From Spirochaetia bacterium UBA6919 (lineage in GTDB: Bacteria; Spirochaetota; UBA6919): a stretch of DNA of 64,000 nt. The position numbers and the translations under genes were made by a program. The notes beneath the pieces were generated by a model. It was not told where the DNA came from, did not search any database, and saw only the letters and a list, made by a program, of their open reading frames with translations. The stretch spans positions 18,993-82,992 of the forward strand of contig DKAT01000022.1 in the NCBI GenBank assembly GCA_002450905.1, read 5' to 3'. This document shows positions 37,232-45,110 of the stretch, piece by piece; the first letter of the stretch is position 1, and each line of letters opens with the position of its first letter.

Positions 37232-37266
37232 ATCGGAATTAAAATTTTTGATTCCGATTGTTTTCA
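37232..37266. repeat. ATCGGAAT...ATTCCGAT hairpin repeat (copy 3)
   Basis: ATCGGAAT at 37232-37239 and ATTCCGAT at 37251-37258, the most perfect of three copies (others at 15024 and 20676), followed by TGTTTTC. All three sit in intergenic gaps just after the 3' end of a gene. None has the T run of a standard terminator. Confidence 0.78.
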
Positions 37267-37387
37267 GGTACATTAAGTGCTCAATCAATTTTAAAAAAAA
37301 TGTGTGTGTCGTTTAAGAGATAACTTACATGTATTTTGAGAAAAATTTACTTGTAGCATCTGTTTAACAAAAAAATTAAAATTGTTT

Positions 37388-37415
37388 TTGAAAAAGATAT
37401 TTTCAGTGTTATATT
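37388..37415 (+). promoter_or_regulatory. Candidate sigma-70 promoter
   Basis: TTGAAA at 37388-37393 and TATATT at 37410-37415, separated by 16 bases, upstream of the gene starting at 37445. The -10 to start distance would leave a short leader of about 20 bases with GAGG just before the ATG. Confidence 0.4.
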
Positions 37416-37444
37416 TTATAATTAAATCCAATTTGAGGTAGCGA

Positions 37445-37801
37445 ATGAATAAAAAACAATTTGTCGAACGAAGAATCGATAAAGATCGAATGATCAAGGC
37501 CAATATGAAAAAAATGTTTGCGCCTTTTGATAATATGAATGGGAAAATATCTAATTTTAATGAAGAAGAGATGAAAATTCTCCTAGAAAATAATAATTAT
37601 AAAGAATTAGAAAAATTGTTAGAAAAACATTATCTTGTGACATTTCGTTTCAACAAAGATTACGATTCCGTGGTTACTCACGCAGCACCTGTTGAAATTG
37701 ACAAATCAGATGATCTAACTCAACTACGATTTAAATTTTTTAATATGGATCCCAAATATCATACTATTATTTCAAATATCATTAATAGTTATGGCATTTA
37801 A
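37445..37801 (+). CDS. Hypothetical protein
   Basis: Cytoplasmic protein of 118 residues, basic at the N-terminus (KKQFVERRIDKDRMIKANMK) and acidic/helical in the middle (NEEEMKILLENNNYKELEKL). No signal peptide and no family recognised. GAGGTA stands 6-7 bases before the ATG. It stands alone, with AT-rich gaps on both sides. Confidence 0.6.
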   Translation: MNKKQFVERRIDKDRMIKANMKKMFAPFDNMNGKISNFNEEEMKILLENNNYKELEKLLEKHYLVTFRFNKDYDSVVTHAAPVEIDKSDDLTQLRFKFFNMDPKYHTIISNIINSYGI

Positions 37802-37916
37802 TAATATTTAATTATCAAATCCATTATTATAATTTTTTATTTGCTATATTAAATAGTAATTAAATATAGTATAGATATATATTATACTAACAATTTTTTA
37901 AATTATGGAGAAAAAA

Positions 37917-38438
37917 ATGAATAATAAGTTATTAACTTCTTTAATTATCATAAATCTAATCAGTTTATTATCTTTGGGTAATTCTTTTGCAAAACCATCA
38001 GATAAAACATTATCAGGTGGAGACACCAAGAGAAACCCTGTAATAGGATTAAACTTTTTTTGGGGAAAATTTAAAGGAGCTGCCGAAATTGAAGGAGATA
38101 TCAGGATTCACAAAATAATAAGCATTGCTCCTCGAATTGGTCTTGATCAATCCAATTATTTTACTCCTGGAGTTAGTTTACGATTTGGGATTATTAAGGG
38201 GAAGAGGCCTCATGGATTCTGGGTAGGTCCTGCACTTGATTTCATTTTTTATCGAACCACTGATGTTTTTGGTAATAAAACTACACACCTAAACCCAACT
38301 CTTACAGCAGAATTTGGATATCGTTATACATTTAAATTCGGACTTTCTTTATTGGCTATGGCTCGTGGAGGCTGGTTCTTTAATGCGGGTGGTGGATTTT
38401 ACTGGATTACAGGGCCTGGAGTAGGTTACGCATTTTAA
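37917..38438 (+). CDS. Putative small outer-membrane or exported barrel protein
   Basis: Protein of 173 residues. The frame opens at 37905, but GGAG at 37907-37910 lies inside that extension and points to the ATG at 37917, which also gives a good signal peptide (LLTSLIIINLISLLSLGNS). The body shows alternating short strands and ends in GPGVGYAF, an aromatic C-terminus suited to an outer-membrane barrel. No family recognised. It converges with the cyclase gene 2 nt away. Confidence 0.65.
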   Translation: MNNKLLTSLIIINLISLLSLGNSFAKPSDKTLSGGDTKRNPVIGLNFFWGKFKGAAEIEGDIRIHKIISIAPRIGLDQSNYFTPGVSLRFGIIKGKRPHGFWVGPALDFIFYRTTDVFGNKTTHLNPTLTAEFGYRYTFKFGLSLLAMARGGWFFNAGGGFYWITGPGVGYAF

Positions 38439-38439
38439 G

Positions 38440-40032
38440 TTATAAATTATTATGAGACACACCGTATATCTTAACCGGTGTGTTTTTCCCTTTGACAAGC
38501 ACTTCGTCAAGATACTCCAAATCAAAATCATTTTTCACTTCTTCATATACCGATTCAGATAATAAGATTTTATGGGGGAAATCCTTTGTAAGACTTTCTA
38601 AACGGCTTGCAAGATTTACCGTATCGCCGATGACTGTGTATTCCATACGCTTTTCAGAACCAATATTTCCTGCTAAAACTTCTCCAGAACTTATTCCAAT
38701 ACCGATATTTATAGTGGATAAACCTTTATTACTTCTCGTTACATTAAACCTTTGGAGCTCGTGAATCATATCAATTGCTGTTTTTACAGCACGATGAGCA
38801 TCATCTGGTCGGGTGATAGGGGCACCGAAAACCGCCATAATTGCATCCCCAATAAATTTATCGAGAGTTCCTTCGTGTTTGAAAACGACATCGATCATAA
38901 TATCGAAATAACTATTTAAAAGATCCACCACTTCTTCAGGCTGTGATTTTTCGGAAAGAGTGGTAAAACTACGGATATCAGAAAATAAAATAGTCGCCTT
39001 CTGACGTTTGCCTTTTAAACTGAGTTCGTTATTGAGGATTTGTTCCGCGACCTCTTTTGTTACATATTGGGTGAGAGTGCTTTTCATACGTTTTTCTTTT
39101 GTGATATCCTCAATGACAACGAGTTGTGCGATATCCGTATTGGTTTGATGAGAGGGTTTACGGACTGTCAGGTTAATATGGCTTTTTTTTGAATCAGGAT
39201 GGGTGAACTCTATATCGTATAATTGGATCATATTATTGGATGTTTCGGCATTTTCAATGGCATGGATAATAGACAGGTTTTCATTATTAAAAAAACTTTT
39301 GTAATCGGCGTTTATGATAGGAGATGAATTGGAGGATAAGATTTGATATGCTGATTTATTAGCCGTAATGATTTTACCGTTGGGATTTATAGTAAGAACG
39401 CCGTTGTGTATATTTTCTAATATAGTGTCATTGAGGTTTTTAGCGGATAAGACTTCTTCGTAGAGTTGAGCGTTTTCCAGAGCAATGGCTGCCAATGACG
39501 AGAAGGCTGAGAGGAGATTTTCGTCTTCTGCAGTGAAAGGGGTGTTGTCTATTTTGTTTAAAACCTGGGTGACCGCTATGATTTTATCTGAATTATTTTT
39601 CACAGGCATGGTGAGGATGGATTTTGTGCGATATCCCGTTTTTTTATCAAATTGGGGATTAAATCTTGGGTCTTCGTAAGCTTCAGGAATATTGATGGTA
39701 CTCCCTGTTTGGGCGACGTGACCTGCAATTCCGATACCTATAGGAAAACGAATCTCATTAGTACCCTGTGCTACGTAGGACCAGCATTCATTTGTATTAT
39801 AATCGATAAGAAATATTGTGCTCCTATCTGCATTCATGACCATGGTGACATTATCCATGATTTTTTCAATGAGAGATCTCAACTGCATTTCGGACATGAT
39901 ATTTCTTGTGACATCCAGAAGCTTGTTTAATTTATTTTTTGTGGATGTGAGTTCAGAAATTTCTGCTTTCCGACGCTGATAGCTGGATATTTTATGATTT
40001 GCAGAGGGATCAAGATATTTTTTATTTTTCAT
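38440..40032 (-). CDS. Class III nucleotide cyclase with GAF and PAS domains
   Basis: Soluble protein of 530 residues. A GAF domain (about 45-195, with DRSTIFLIDYNTNECWSYVA and GIAGHVAQTG), a PAS domain (about 205-315) and a C-terminal class III cyclase domain (about 345-520). Cyclase motifs are TILFSDIRSFTTLSE (first metal Asp), FIGDAIMAVFGAP (second metal region), GEVLAGNIGSEKRMEYTVIGDTVNLASRLE. It should make cAMP in response to a ligand or redox signal sensed by GAF/PAS; which ligand is unknown. Confidence 0.9.
   Translation of the reverse strand: MKNKKYLDPSANHKISSYQRRKAEISELTSTKNKLNKLLDVTRNIMSEMQLRSLIEKIMDNVTMVMNADRSTIFLIDYNTNECWSYVAQGTNEIRFPIGIGIAGHVAQTGSTINIPEAYEDPRFNPQFDKKTGYRTKSILTMPVKNNSDKIIAVTQVLNKIDNTPFTAEDENLLSAFSSLAAIALENAQLYEEVLSAKNLNDTILENIHNGVLTINPNGKIITANKSAYQILSSNSSPIINADYKSFFNNENLSIIHAIENAETSNNMIQLYDIEFTHPDSKKSHINLTVRKPSHQTNTDIAQLVVIEDITKEKRMKSTLTQYVTKEVAEQILNNELSLKGKRQKATILFSDIRSFTTLSEKSQPEEVVDLLNSYFDIMIDVVFKHEGTLDKFIGDAIMAVFGAPITRPDDAHRAVKTAIDMIHELQRFNVTRSNKGLSTINIGIGISSGEVLAGNIGSEKRMEYTVIGDTVNLASRLESLTKDFPHKILLSESVYEEVKNDFDLEYLDEVLVKGKNTPVKIYGVSHNNL
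38457..38487 (+). terminator. Intrinsic terminator inside the 3' end of the opposite gene
   Basis: ACACACCG at 38457-38464 pairs with CGGTGTGT at 38476-38483, followed by TTTT. It can end transcription of the plus-strand gene that stops at 38438, yet it lies within the last codons of the minus-strand cyclase. Confidence 0.7.
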
Positions 40033-40132
40033 AATAAAATAACGTCAATTAAGATATATTATAGAGAATATAGTATTTGAGTAAGTAATTTTCAAGACAA
40101 TTTAAAATATTTTAATTGTAAATTAAGATTTT

Positions 40133-40537
40133 TTATTGCACCAAATATTTTTTTATCATCTCAAGAGCCTTTTTGGGGTCAGAGACTTTTAAATAGAGTG
40201 ATGCTTTTCCATTAGAATGACACTCACTTCCATAGATATAATCGATATTGATCATTTCCTGGGAGAAGATTTGAGCAACCTTCTTGAGTTCTCCTGGTTT
40301 GTGAGTGAGCTCAATTTCTATAATATCCGATTCAATGACTACAATACTTCGTTCACCCAAGATATGAACACATTTACCTGTATCATTAACTACCAGACGA
40401 ATCACTGCATGGTCTACCGCATCTGTTACACTGATTGCCAGGATATCGATATTGCCTTCTTCCAAGATGGTACAAAACTGGGAGAGATTTCCCGGTTTAT
40501 TTTCCATGAATATTGAAAGTTGAGTAGTGATGTTCAT
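40133..40537 (-). CDS. Tandem ACT-domain protein
   Basis: Protein of 134 residues made of two ACT domains: FMENKPGNLSQFCTILEEGN (first, about 10-65) and LTHKPGELKKVAQIFSQEMI (second, about 75-130). ACT domains bind amino acids and regulate metabolism; stand-alone pairs are often acetolactate- or aspartate-pathway related regulators. A strong AAGGAG precedes the start. Ligand unknown. Confidence 0.85.
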   Translation of the reverse strand: MNITTQLSIFMENKPGNLSQFCTILEEGNIDILAISVTDAVDHAVIRLVVNDTGKCVHILGERSIVVIESDIIEIELTHKPGELKKVAQIFSQEMINIDYIYGSECHSNGKASLYLKVSDPKKALEMIKKYLVQ

Positions 40538-40681
40538 AGTGACTCCTTAAAATTAGTTAAAAAAGTGTTTTAATATTATTCTATTTGATTATGAAATATT
40601 ATATTTGAATAATACTTTATTTTTAGAGCCTTGTCAAGAAAAACAATCCAAGCTATTTATTTAAAATTATGAGGCACACAA

Positions 40682-41194
40682 ATGCGCATGAAACAGGTTG
40701 TCGTCATTGGTAATAATCGGGCTAGTGATGAGGAGAAAGAACTCGCTTATGAAGTGGGTAAGATTGTTGGTGGGAGCGGGGTATTACTGATTACTGGCGG
40801 GAAATATGGTGTGATGAAGCATGTTAGCAGGGGGGCTAAGGAATGTGGTGGGATGGTGCTGTCGATACTCCCTGAGGATTCTTTTGATAAGTGCAATGAG
40901 TATAGCGATATCGTAATACCTACGGGAATGGGTTATGCACGGAATGTGATTAATGTGCTTTCGGGAGATTTGATTATTGCTATAGGTGGGGGTAGTGGGA
41001 CGCTTTCTGAGATTGCTTATGCCTGGCAATTTGGGAAAACTATTTTTGCTTTCATGCATGGGGGATGGAGTGCCAGGATGGGAGAAAAACGGATATTGGA
41101 TGATAAGCATAATCATGGTATAATTCCTATTGAATCCCTTAGTGATTTTGAAAGACAGTACTTTAACTGGTTAAAACATTATGTAATAAAATAA
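40682..41194 (+). CDS. LOG/TIGR00725-family Rossmann protein
   Basis: Protein of 170 residues. VVVIGNNRASDEEKELAYEV, then LLITGGKYGVMKHVSRGA and AIGGGSGTLSEIAYAW are the hallmark glycine-rich motifs of this nucleotide-binding fold, shared with molybdenum-cofactor carriers and cytokinin-activating LOG enzymes. The specific substrate is unknown. GAGG lies just upstream. hemC follows after 14 nt, so the two are probably co-transcribed. Confidence 0.85.
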   Translation: MRMKQVVVIGNNRASDEEKELAYEVGKIVGGSGVLLITGGKYGVMKHVSRGAKECGGMVLSILPEDSFDKCNEYSDIVIPTGMGYARNVINVLSGDLIIAIGGGSGTLSEIAYAWQFGKTIFAFMHGGWSARMGEKRILDDKHNHGIIPIESLSDFERQYFNWLKHYVIK

Positions 41195-41208
41195 ATGAGA
41201 AGAGATAT

Positions 41209-42141
41209 ATGGATAGAAATAAGATTAGAATAGCGACACGAGGATCCCAATTAGCCTTAATCCAGAGTAATATGGTGAAATCGTGGTTAGAGGGGAGATA
41301 TCCTGGGATAGATGTGGAACTTGTTATTATCAAGACGCTGGGAGATAAGATATTGGATTCACCCCTTTCGAAAGTTGGTGGGAAGGGACTTTTTGTGAAG
41401 GAAATTGAGGAATCCCTATTAAAGAAGGAAACAGATATTGCTGTGCATAGTATGAAGGATGTCCCTACTGATTTTCCTGAGTGTCTTCATATTCAATCAA
41501 TCAGTAGTAGAGAGATTCCAATGGATGCATTTATATCAAAGTCCTATCCATCTCTTAATCATCTCCCTAAAAATGCTATTATCGGTACCAGTAGTTTAAG
41601 AAGACAGGTGCAACTTCTCCATCGCTTTCCTGAATTCCAGTTTAAAGATATCCGGGGAAATGTCAATACCCGTTTAAAGAAATTAGAGGAAGAGAAGCTG
41701 GATGGAATTATTCTTGCGTGTGCAGGTTTAAATCGAATGGCTCTTGATCAAGAAATTACGGAGGTTATATCTTCTGATATCTGTATCCCTGCTGTGGGTC
41801 AGGGTGCTATTGGGATTGAATCCCGTATAGAAGATGATTATATCAATACTATGATTCGTGATTTTAATGATCCTATCACCTACACCTGTGTGATGGCTGA
41901 AAGATCTTTTATGAAGCGTTTAGAGGGGGGATGCCAGGTTCCCATTGCTGGTTTTTCTGTTATTACAGGAGATGAGTTGAAGATAGTGGGGATGATCTCC
42001 TCTTTGGATGGGAAAAAATATCTGTTTGATGAGGCGATAGGTCGGGTGGATGAGTATAAAGAACTAGGGATTACTCTTGCGGAGAACTTGTTACGTCAGG
42101 GTGCCGGGGATATTTTATTGGAGATCAGAAATATTTATTAG
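41209..42141 (+). CDS. hemC: Porphobilinogen deaminase (hydroxymethylbilane synthase)
   Basis: Protein of 310 residues. IATRGSQLALIQS at the start, VGGKGLFVKEIE, catalytic Asp84 in VHSMKDVPTDFP, GTSSLRRQVQL, and dipyrromethane-cofactor Cys242 in RLEGGCQVPIAGFS. It polymerises four porphobilinogens into hydroxymethylbilane in haem synthesis. All catalytic residues are intact. No other hem gene is nearby. Confidence 0.95.
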   Translation: MDRNKIRIATRGSQLALIQSNMVKSWLEGRYPGIDVELVIIKTLGDKILDSPLSKVGGKGLFVKEIEESLLKKETDIAVHSMKDVPTDFPECLHIQSISSREIPMDAFISKSYPSLNHLPKNAIIGTSSLRRQVQLLHRFPEFQFKDIRGNVNTRLKKLEEEKLDGIILACAGLNRMALDQEITEVISSDICIPAVGQGAIGIESRIEDDYINTMIRDFNDPITYTCVMAERSFMKRLEGGCQVPIAGFSVITGDELKIVGMISSLDGKKYLFDEAIGRVDEYKELGITLAENLLRQGAGDILLEIRNIY

Positions 42142-42888
42142 TCATTCCATTATGTTGACAAAACTTTCTTATATCCCATACCATTGTTTAAGCCAGCTGT
42201 AAGACACGAAGAATTATTTTAAGTCCAAAGATTTTATAGAAATATTTATTTGTGGTATAATCAAAGGATGTTTATCTCGTCGATATACTATTGAAATGAA
42301 TAATTATCATTATTTATTATTTAATATAGAATTATGGTATAAAATGATACATCTTCATTATGAAATTATTTTTATTCTCTTGTCAGGTTTAAAAAAAATT
42401 GTCCCTCCAGAAACCATTTATAGGGCCAGGTCAATATAACTCTATACTACTAAATATGTGTCCTTTAGGGAGATTTATAGCCCAGTGTATTAAAATAGGA
42501 CATGTACTAAAATGGTACATAATGAAAATTTATAGTATAATAATTATTAATTTTATTGACGAATATATTATTTGTAAGTATTTTGATTAATTATATACAA
42601 ATAATAATTACTATTTTCTATATTACAAAGTAATGAGTTGTAATTATAGTCATTTGTGTATTTTCAAATTATTATGTGTGCCTATCTAATTATTATACTG
42701 AACTTCTATGAGTGTTCTATGCCTTGATTCCATTAACAGTTTTAACCCCAACATGTTAATGCATCCCTAATTTATAGTTCCTGATGTATTAATAGACATA
42801 ATTGAAATAGTGAAATTTATTTTTTATTATTTCAAATAATTCTATTATAAACTTTAACTATACGTTGATTTATTGATCGAGGTGTAAT
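42142..42888. other. Long AT-rich non-coding region
   Basis: About 750 bases between hemC and the exported caspase. Only short, poorly coding frames exist. No tRNA, hairpin repeat or clear promoter was recognised; the region is mostly homopolymeric AT. Confidence 0.5.
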
Positions 42889-44505
42889 GTGCATAATCAA
42901 TTGAATCAATCCATTTTAAAATGGTTTTTTCTTGTAATGATCTCTCTTAGCTGGTCAATCACGGGTTATTCCAGTTCTGAGGATAATCAAAAGGATTACT
43001 CTGAAAGGGGTTCCAAGATTCGCAAGTCTAAGAAAGTAAAGAATAATCGGGGTGGAGGGATAATCCGCAAAAGAAAATACAAACAGAAAAAGGATTTAAC
43101 CAATAATAAAGATTTATTTTTCCGTCTCAATACGAAAAAGACCTTTGAATCTGTAAAGAAACAAAACACCCTTGTATTCTCCATTGGGAATGACAAGTAC
43201 CAGAGACGCTCAGGATTTGCACCACTCTATGAATGTTTTAATGATGTCATCCTCTTACGACAGATATTCATCCACTGTGTGAAGATGGATCCAAAAAATA
43301 TCTTTACCAATAAGGATTTGACCTTGAGTGAGTTTAAAAAACGCATTCAAATCTTTATCCAAAAAGTAAAATCAAACAAAGAAGCCAATGTTATTATTAC
43401 TTACAGCGGACATGGGGATGATGATGGCTCTCTTGTCTTTGTGGATGGGGGTAGATTAAGGCCAGCCGAGTTAAAAGCCCTCGTGAACTCCTTTCAAAAT
43501 GATACTACCCTGATTATCGATGCCTGTTACTCGGGAAATAATGAGGGCCCTAAAGAAATGCTCAAAGGAGTTAAGAAGGATGACTATAAATCTAATTCAT
43601 CCCGTATTTACGCCAGTCTTGCTCATTTAACTGCCAAAGAAATCCACTATCGAAATAATAATTTTTTCAAGCACATCTTAAGATTTTATAAAGAAACCCT
43701 CGAAATTAACCATAAATTTTCAGGAAACGGCTATTTTACAGGAATGATCGGGATGTTTTTTGCGGAATATAAGTTTAAACCCAAGGAAAATATTACTTTC
43801 AACGATCTTGTGTCCTATATAACCAACCGGGGAAAGCAATACGTAGAATACCTTGCCATGATAGGACATGAGAACAAAGAACAGAGAATGTTTGCTCAAA
43901 TGCGATTAAACCAACAGCCAAAGATACTTCCTATCCAGGAAAGAGTGACTTTTCTTAATCAGAATCATCAATTTATATTAATTCAAAAGCCCATTGTTCC
44001 TCTGGGTCTTGAACCAGGATTATCCATCGGGGTATTTTTCCCTGTGGGTGATCTGGGGAAGGATTTTAAAAGTCCCGCGATCAATATTAATTTACATCTT
44101 GCTTATGAAATGGATTTTCTTTTAAAACGATTTTATCTTGTATTCAACGCTGGATATCTGAATTTAAGTACCCCCAGCAGTGCCAGTAAACGGGATGTCG
44201 GGCTCAATATTATTATCCCTTCCCTGGGTATAAAATATATTCCTGTTCATACGAATATATTTAAATTAACAGTACGGTTAGATGCTGGACCAGCCTTCAC
44301 CTTTGCACGATATGGATCTTTTGGTGCTATCAAAGAAGAAAGTAAGTCCCTAACGGATTTTTATTTTGGTGGGGAGATTGGATTTCAGCTTAAATTATAT
44401 CGGGATCTCCATCTGGTGGTACCAGGGAAACTTATTTATATCAAATATCCAGACAGCCCCTTGTATGGAATTTCCACAGGGCTGGGGGTTAATTATTATT
44501 TCTAG
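42889..44505 (+). CDS. Exported caspase-like protein with C-terminal barrel-like domain
   Basis: Protein of 538 residues starting at GTG 42889 with GAGG at 42879-42882; the ATG overlapping it is in another frame and stops at once. A signal peptide (residues about 10-28) leads to a very basic stretch (RKSKKVKNNRGGGIIRKRKY) and a caspase domain (about 90-350) with His175 in TYSGHGDDDG and Cys213 in IIDACYSGNN. Residues about 365-538 alternate strands and end in GLGVNYYF, an outer-membrane barrel signature. A periplasmic caspase tethered to the outer membrane is likely. Target unknown. Confidence 0.75.
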   Translation: MHNQLNQSILKWFFLVMISLSWSITGYSSSEDNQKDYSERGSKIRKSKKVKNNRGGGIIRKRKYKQKKDLTNNKDLFFRLNTKKTFESVKKQNTLVFSIGNDKYQRRSGFAPLYECFNDVILLRQIFIHCVKMDPKNIFTNKDLTLSEFKKRIQIFIQKVKSNKEANVIITYSGHGDDDGSLVFVDGGRLRPAELKALVNSFQNDTTLIIDACYSGNNEGPKEMLKGVKKDDYKSNSSRIYASLAHLTAKEIHYRNNNFFKHILRFYKETLEINHKFSGNGYFTGMIGMFFAEYKFKPKENITFNDLVSYITNRGKQYVEYLAMIGHENKEQRMFAQMRLNQQPKILPIQERVTFLNQNHQFILIQKPIVPLGLEPGLSIGVFFPVGDLGKDFKSPAININLHLAYEMDFLLKRFYLVFNAGYLNLSTPSSASKRDVGLNIIIPSLGIKYIPVHTNIFKLTVRLDAGPAFTFARYGSFGAIKEESKSLTDFYFGGEIGFQLKLYRDLHLVVPGKLIYIKYPDSPLYGISTGLGVNYYF

Positions 44506-44571
44506 GAGGGTGGTGATGGTTGTTAATAGGGTTGGTATGACTTCGCTCAAAGAACAGAGTGGGAGATAGAG

Positions 44572-44592
44572 ATTCTGAATCAAGTTCAGAAT
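44572..44592. repeat. Hairpin ATTCTGAA...TTCAGAAT
   Basis: ATTCTGAA at 44572-44579 pairs with TTCAGAAT at 44585-44592 followed by GAC. It is an AT-shifted form of the GATTCCGGATCAAGTCCGGAATGAC repeat type seen in many bacteria, located 70 bases upstream of a GIY-YIG gene. A GTCATTCTGGTGAAGACC element follows at 44621. Confidence 0.7.
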
Positions 44593-44665
44593 GACAAATA
44601 GCGGTTGATGGGACTAATCCGTCATTCTGGTGAAGACCTAAATCCAAATAAGAAGGGTGTGTAAT

Positions 44666-44959
44666 ATGTTTGACAAACAACCTGTTGTTTATTTGTTAGC
44701 CAGCAAAAAGAACGGAACTCTGTACATAGGAGTGACTTCCAATCTGATTAAAAGAATCTGGGATCATAAAAATAGTGTAATGGATGATTTTACAAAGAAA
44801 TACCATGTTCATCTTCTTGTATGGTATGAAATCCATGAAACGATGGAATCCGCTGTAGCCAAGGAAAAAGTTATGAAAAACTGGAAAAGAGAATGGAAGA
44901 TTAAAAGAATTGAGGAAATGAATCCGGATTGGAAGGATCTTTATTTGTCTATTAGTTAA
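44666..44959 (+). CDS. GIY-YIG nuclease, small UvrC-like domain protein
   Basis: Protein of 97 residues. VYLLASKKNGTLYIGVTSNL is the GIY-YIG core (with LYIGVT), then KRIWDHKN and a catalytic-type Glu region (AVAKEKVMKNWKREWKI, NPDWKDLY). It closely follows the small nuclease family found beside REP-like repeats, and it is itself flanked by such hairpins. AAGGG stands eight bases before the ATG; a GTG at 44657 is an unlikely start. Intact. Confidence 0.88.
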   Translation: MFDKQPVVYLLASKKNGTLYIGVTSNLIKRIWDHKNSVMDDFTKKYHVHLLVWYEIHETMESAVAKEKVMKNWKREWKIKRIEEMNPDWKDLYLSIS

Positions 44960-44962
44960 TGG

Positions 44963-44982
44963 ATACTGGCTTCCGCCAGTAT
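44963..44982. repeat. Perfect hairpin ATACTGGC...GCCAGTAT
   Basis: ATACTGGC at 44963-44970 pairs with GCCAGTAT at 44975-44982 around TTCC, followed by GACGATT. It lies 4 bases after the GIY-YIG stop, so the gene is bracketed by hairpins. A decayed copy (ATGCTAACCTGCGTCAATATGACG) is near 48319-48342. Confidence 0.75.
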
Positions 44983-44993
44983 GACGATTGGGG

Positions 44994-45090
44994 GGTTGAT
45001 CTGTGTGTCAACACAAATCAGGTCAGGGTACAAAACAGGGCGAACACATAGGTATCTCCCCTACAATACGGTTTAAAGCCGTATACAATC
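44994..45090. repeat. Composite TGTGTGTCAAC repeat (copy 3)
   Basis: GGTTGATCTGTGTGTCAAC, then AAATCAGGTCAGGG, then CAGGGCGAACACATAGG and CCCCTAC, then an ATACGGTTT...GCCGTAT dyad. The same order of elements is found at 47652-47744. Confidence 0.72.
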
Positions 45091-45110
45091 AATGTAAGGA
45101 GACTCAGATT

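Noticed and set aside
42399..42590. A 63-codon plus-strand frame between hemC and the exported caspase
   Set aside because: AT-rich, no ribosome-binding site, low-complexity tail of Ile and Lys; looks like chance.
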